A stretch of 20,000 bases of DNA from Prorocentrum cordatum. Taxonomy: Eukaryota > Sar > Dinophyceae > Prorocentrales > Prorocentraceae. The translations under genes were made by a program, and so were the position numbers. The DNA lies in NCBI GenBank assembly GCA_963575745.1, contig CAUYUJ010008535.1:52501-72500 (forward strand), read 5' to 3'. This document shows, piece by piece, positions 16,697 to 20,000 of the stretch. A model generated the notes under the pieces. That model was given only the letters and a program-made list of their open reading frames with translations. It made no database searches and was not told the DNA's origin. Within the stretch, counting starts at the first letter, position 1, and every line of letters begins with the position of its first letter.

Positions 16697-17580
16697 CGAG
16701 TCGGGCGAGCTATCGGACCAGGTGGTTTCTGAGCTTTCGGGCCTCCTGGAGGACGTCTTGGAGGGGTCTTGGGTCGTCTTGGAGGACTCTGGCGGGCCTT
16801 TCTGGAAGTCGAAGGCCATCTTCAGGCCACCTGGGGCCGTCTTGGGTGCATGTTTTGGCCATCTTCGCTGTCTTGGAGGCCTTCTTGGCCGTCTTGGAGG
16901 CATCTTGGAGGCCATATTGGCCGTCTTGGAGGCTGTCTTGGGCGTCTTCGGGGCGTCTTGGGCCGTCTTGGGGCCTTCTTGGGGCGGTCATGGGGACCTC
17001 TTGGGCCGTCATGGGGCCATCTTGGAGGCCTCTTGGGCGCTCTTGGGTCGATGTTGGGGGCCGCTTGGGCCGTCTTGGGCCGTCGGAGAGCTGAAATGGA
17101 GCAAAAGCCACAATCCTTGAAACACCTAAGGCAATCCAATGATTTTGGCCCTTTCGGGCCTTCCTGGAAGAAGTCTTGGAGGGCTCTTGGGCCGTCTTGG
17201 AGGCCTCTTGCGGGTCTACAGGGCCGTCTTAGGCCATCTTGAGGCCAGCTTGGGCCGTCTTGGGTGCATCTTCGGGCCATCTTAGCCGTCTTGACGGCCA
17301 TCTTGGGCGTCTTCTAGGCATCTTGGAGGCCATCTTGGCCGTCTTGGAGGCTATCTTGGGTGTCTTGTTGGCCTCTTGGGCCGTCTTGGGGCCTTTGGGG
17401 CCGTCTTGGGCCGTCTTAGGTGCTTCTTGTGCGAACTCGGAGGCATCCTGGACTCTCTTGGGCCGTCTTCGAGGTCATCGTGGACCATCTTGGGCGAACT
17501 TGGAGGCCATCTTGGGCCATCTTGGGCATCTTGGAGGCCATCTTGGAGCCGTCTGGAGCCGAAAACCCTTTGGAACCACC

Positions 17581-17853
17581 TGTTGCGCGCCCTTCCGGTG
17601 GCCGGCGGGATCGCCCGAAGCCCCAGGGGGATTCTTTTGGAAAAAGAGCCACAATCAACAGCGAAAGCATTCAGCACGCCGGGCACCCTTGTGATGAATC
17701 AACAGGGGGCGGCGGATCGAAGACGCCCACGGCGAATCACCGCCGCCCTCTGCCTTTGTGGAAGCGCCTATGTGGCCGAACGTTGAGGCCAGACTTGCCA
17801 AGCTATCGGACCATGTGTTCCCCGAATCGGTTTGGAAAGCCTTCGGGAAACAC
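17581..17853 (+). repeat. 280-bp dispersed element, second copy in right array
   Basis: Same blocks and order as 16402-16696, including the GGCGGCGG/CCGCCGCC inversion and the terminal hairpin (GTGTTCCCCGAA at 17815-17826 against TTCGGGAAACAC at 17842-17853). There are short internal length differences and no coding sequence. Confidence 0.75.
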
Positions 17854-20000
17854 GTGGGCATCTTGAAGGTCATCTTGGCCGCCTGAACGCCATTTTGACC
17901 CGTTCGGGCCGTCTTGGAGGACGTCTTGGAGGGCTCTTGGGCTGTCTTGGAGGCCATCTTGAGCGTCTTGGAGGCCTCTTTGGCCGTCTTGGGGGCCTCT
18001 TGGGGCCATCTTTGGCCTCTTGGGCGATCTTTGGGGGCACTTGGGCAGTCTCGGGCCGTCAGAAGGCCGACAGAAAGCAAATGCCCCAATCCTTCAACAG
18101 CTCATGGGAAATCAATGATTTTGGCCTTTTCGGGCCTTCGTGGAGGCCCTCTTGGAGGCCTCTTGGGCCGTCTAAGGCCATCTTAGTTCCACCTTCGGTC
18201 GTCTTGGTGCGCCCCTGGCCCGTCCGACGCCGTCGGAAGCCGTTTGGGGGGCCTCTCTGTGCCGACTTGGGGCCCTCTTGGAACGCTCCAGGGCCGTCTT
18301 GGAGGCCATCTTGGGCGTCTTCAAAGCCTCCTGAGCCGTCTTGGAGGCATCTTGGGGCAGTATTTGGGGCCTCTTGGGCCGTTTTGGGGCCATCTTGGAG
18401 GCCTCTTGGGCGATCCTTGGGCGATCTTTAGAGGCTCTTGGGCCGTCTCGGGCCGTCGGTTTCCGACACGAAGCAAACGTCAACATCCTTCGAACACCTA
18501 TGGAAAATCACAGTTTTCTGCTTTTCTGGCATTCCTGGAGGCCCTCTTGGAGACCTCTTGGGCCGTCTTTGGCGAGCTTCGAGCCATCTTTGGCCATCTT
18601 GATGGGTTCCTGGCCCGTCCGACGCCGTCGGAAGCCGTTTGGGCCTTTCTGGGCTGACTTGGGGGTGCTCCAGCCTTTTCGGGCCTTCCTGGAGGCCCTC
18701 GTGGAGGCTTCTTGGGCCACCTTAAGGCCACCTTCGGCCGTATTGGTGGGCCACTGGCCCGTCTGACGCCGTCGGAAGCTGTTTGAGGGCTCTCGCTGGG
18801 CCGACTTCGGGCCGTCTTGGAGGCCATCTTGGGCGTCTTGGGGGCCTCCTGGGACATCTTGGGGGCCTCTTGGAGCCGTCTTGGGGGCCTCTTGGGCCGT
18901 TCTAGGGCCATCTTGGAGGCCTCTTGGGCGATCTTTGGCCGATCTTCGGGGGCTCTTGGGCCGTCTCGGGCCGTCGGAAGGCCGACACGAAGCAACCGTC
19001 AACATCCATCAACAACCTAAGGACAATACGTGTTTTGGCATTTTCTGGCCTTCCTGGAGGCCTCTTGGAGGCCTCTTGGGCCGTCTTGGGCGAGCTTCGA
19101 GCCAACTTCGGCCATCTTGGTGGGTTCCTGGCACGTCTGACGCCGTCGGGCCGTCTAAGGGGCCTCTCTGGGCCGACTTGGAGCCCTCTTGGGGCGCTTC
19201 TGGGCCGTCTTAGAGGCCATCTTGGGCGTCTTGGGGGCCTCTTGGCCCGTCTCGGGGCCCTCTTGGGGCCGTCTTGGGGGCCTCCTGGGCCGCCATGGGG
19301 CCATCTCGGATGCCTCTTGGGCGATCTTTGGGCTACCTCGGGGGCCGTCGTGGGCCGTCGGAAAGCCGCAAAGGCGCAACTGCCACAATCCTTCAAGAAC
19401 CTAGGGGCAATCAATGATTTTGGCCTCTTCGGGCCTTCCTGGAGGACCTCTTGGAGGCCCCTTGGGTCGTCTTGGAGTCCTCTTGGCAGCCTCTTGGGCC
19501 GTTTTGGGCCATCTTGAGGCCATCTTAGGCCGTCTTGTGTGCATCTTGGGCCGTCGTGGAGGCACCTTTGGGCCATCGTAGCCGTCTTGGGGACCATCTT
19601 GGCCGTCTTGGAGGCCTCTTGGGCCCTCTTGGGGCCGTCTTGGGGGCCTCTTGGGCAGTCATGGGGCCATCTTGGAGGCCTCGTAGGCGATCTTGGGGCG
19701 ATCTTGGGGGCCTCTTGGGCCGTCTTGAGTCGTCGGAATGTCGAGAAGAAGCACATGCCAAAATCCTTCAAAAACCTATGGAACATCAGTGATGTTGGCC
19801 TCTTCGGGCCCTCCTGGAGGACCTCTTAGAGGCCTCTTGGGCCGTCTTGGGCCGTCTTGTAGGCCTCCTGGGGGCCTCTTAGGCTGTCTTGGGCCATCTC
19901 GAGGCTATCTTAGGCCGCCTTGGGTGCATCTTGGGCCGTCTTGGAGGCGTCTTGAGGCTATCTTAGCCGTCTTGGAGGCCATCTTGGCCGTTTTGGAGGC

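Larger units (their letters stand above)
14950..20000 (+). repeat. Right satellite array: 21-nt-like motif in ~400-bp higher-order units
   Basis: About 5 kb of tandem variants of GGCCGTCTTGGAGGCCTCTTG, running off the window end. Two landmark segments recur. The first (GTCGGAAGGCCGA ... AATCAATGATTTTGG) lies near 15249, 15672, 16078, 17081, 18058, 18454, 18971, 19356 and 19731. The second (GTCTGACGCCGTCGGAAGCC) lies near 15113, 15437, 15868, 18219, 18615, 18760 and 19137. Spacing of the first is mostly 375-520 bp, with two gaps of about 1000 bp where a dispersed element sits. Every frame reads a simple heptad-like peptide; I do not consider any coding. Confidence 0.85.

Noticed and set aside
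15144-19829. Dozens of frames such as Gly-Arg-Leu-Gly-Gly or Arg-Arg-Pro-Lys repeats
   Set aside because: Same satellite explanation; the frames exist on both strands at once and shift between units.
14950-20000. CRISPR-like array, because of repeated landmarks
   Set aside because: Landmarks are hundreds of bases apart, diverged, and separated by related satellite rather than unique spacers. The genome context is eukaryotic.

Overview
The window looks like nuclear DNA of a dinoflagellate, or of a similar alga with a large GC-rich genome. It is dominated by low-complexity and tandem repeats. Short GC-rich coding islands sit between introns whose ends all carry AG|G at both boundaries, mostly with GA or GC instead of GT as the donor. 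I see no bacterial operon, rRNA, tRNA, CRISPR array or intact transposase. Nearly all long open frames here are by-products of repeats whose period is a multiple of three.

Layout. 1-3540 is a degenerate GAT/GCT triplet satellite. 3541-3700 is one copy of a dispersed repeat, and 3720-3990 is purine-rich (GAG/GAC). From 3992 to about 14909 a single split gene can be read on the + strand from nine scattered exons: 3992-4120, 7202-7297, 8003-8023, 8408-8503, 9591-9641, 9876-9896, 10458-10739, 13928-14532 and 14708-14841 or 14909. They join in frame into five copies of a roughly 45-residue module with the pattern H-x-E-W-D ... L-C-x-D-P-[AS]-R-x-x-Y-x-x-C. A Pro/Ala linker follows, then a glycosyltransferase-family-2-like domain. 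Two modules (2 and 3) are interrupted at the same two phase-0 positions, and module 5 begins at the first of those positions. The two positions isolate two 21-nt microexons. I do not recognise the gene, and the 5' end and probably the 3' end lie outside what I can see.

The introns hold a set of small non-coding repeats: an inverted G-rich arm pair (4566-4765), two related MITE-like sequences (4775-4930 and 11031-11220), four 83-84 bp tandem repeats (5790-6115), an AT microsatellite, a GATTC pentamer array filling one whole intron, a 280-nt polypyrimidine tract, a 161-bp inverted-repeat element (12095-12255) and a 123-bp tandem pair (13301-13540).

12290-13080 and 14950-20000 are two arrays of the same 21-nt-like motif (GGCCGTCTTGGAGGCCTCTTG), in opposite orientations on either side of the last two visible exons. 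The right array has a higher-order unit of about 400 bp with two recurring landmark segments. It is interrupted twice by a roughly 280-bp dispersed element, and a third, inverted, partial copy of that element abuts the left array.
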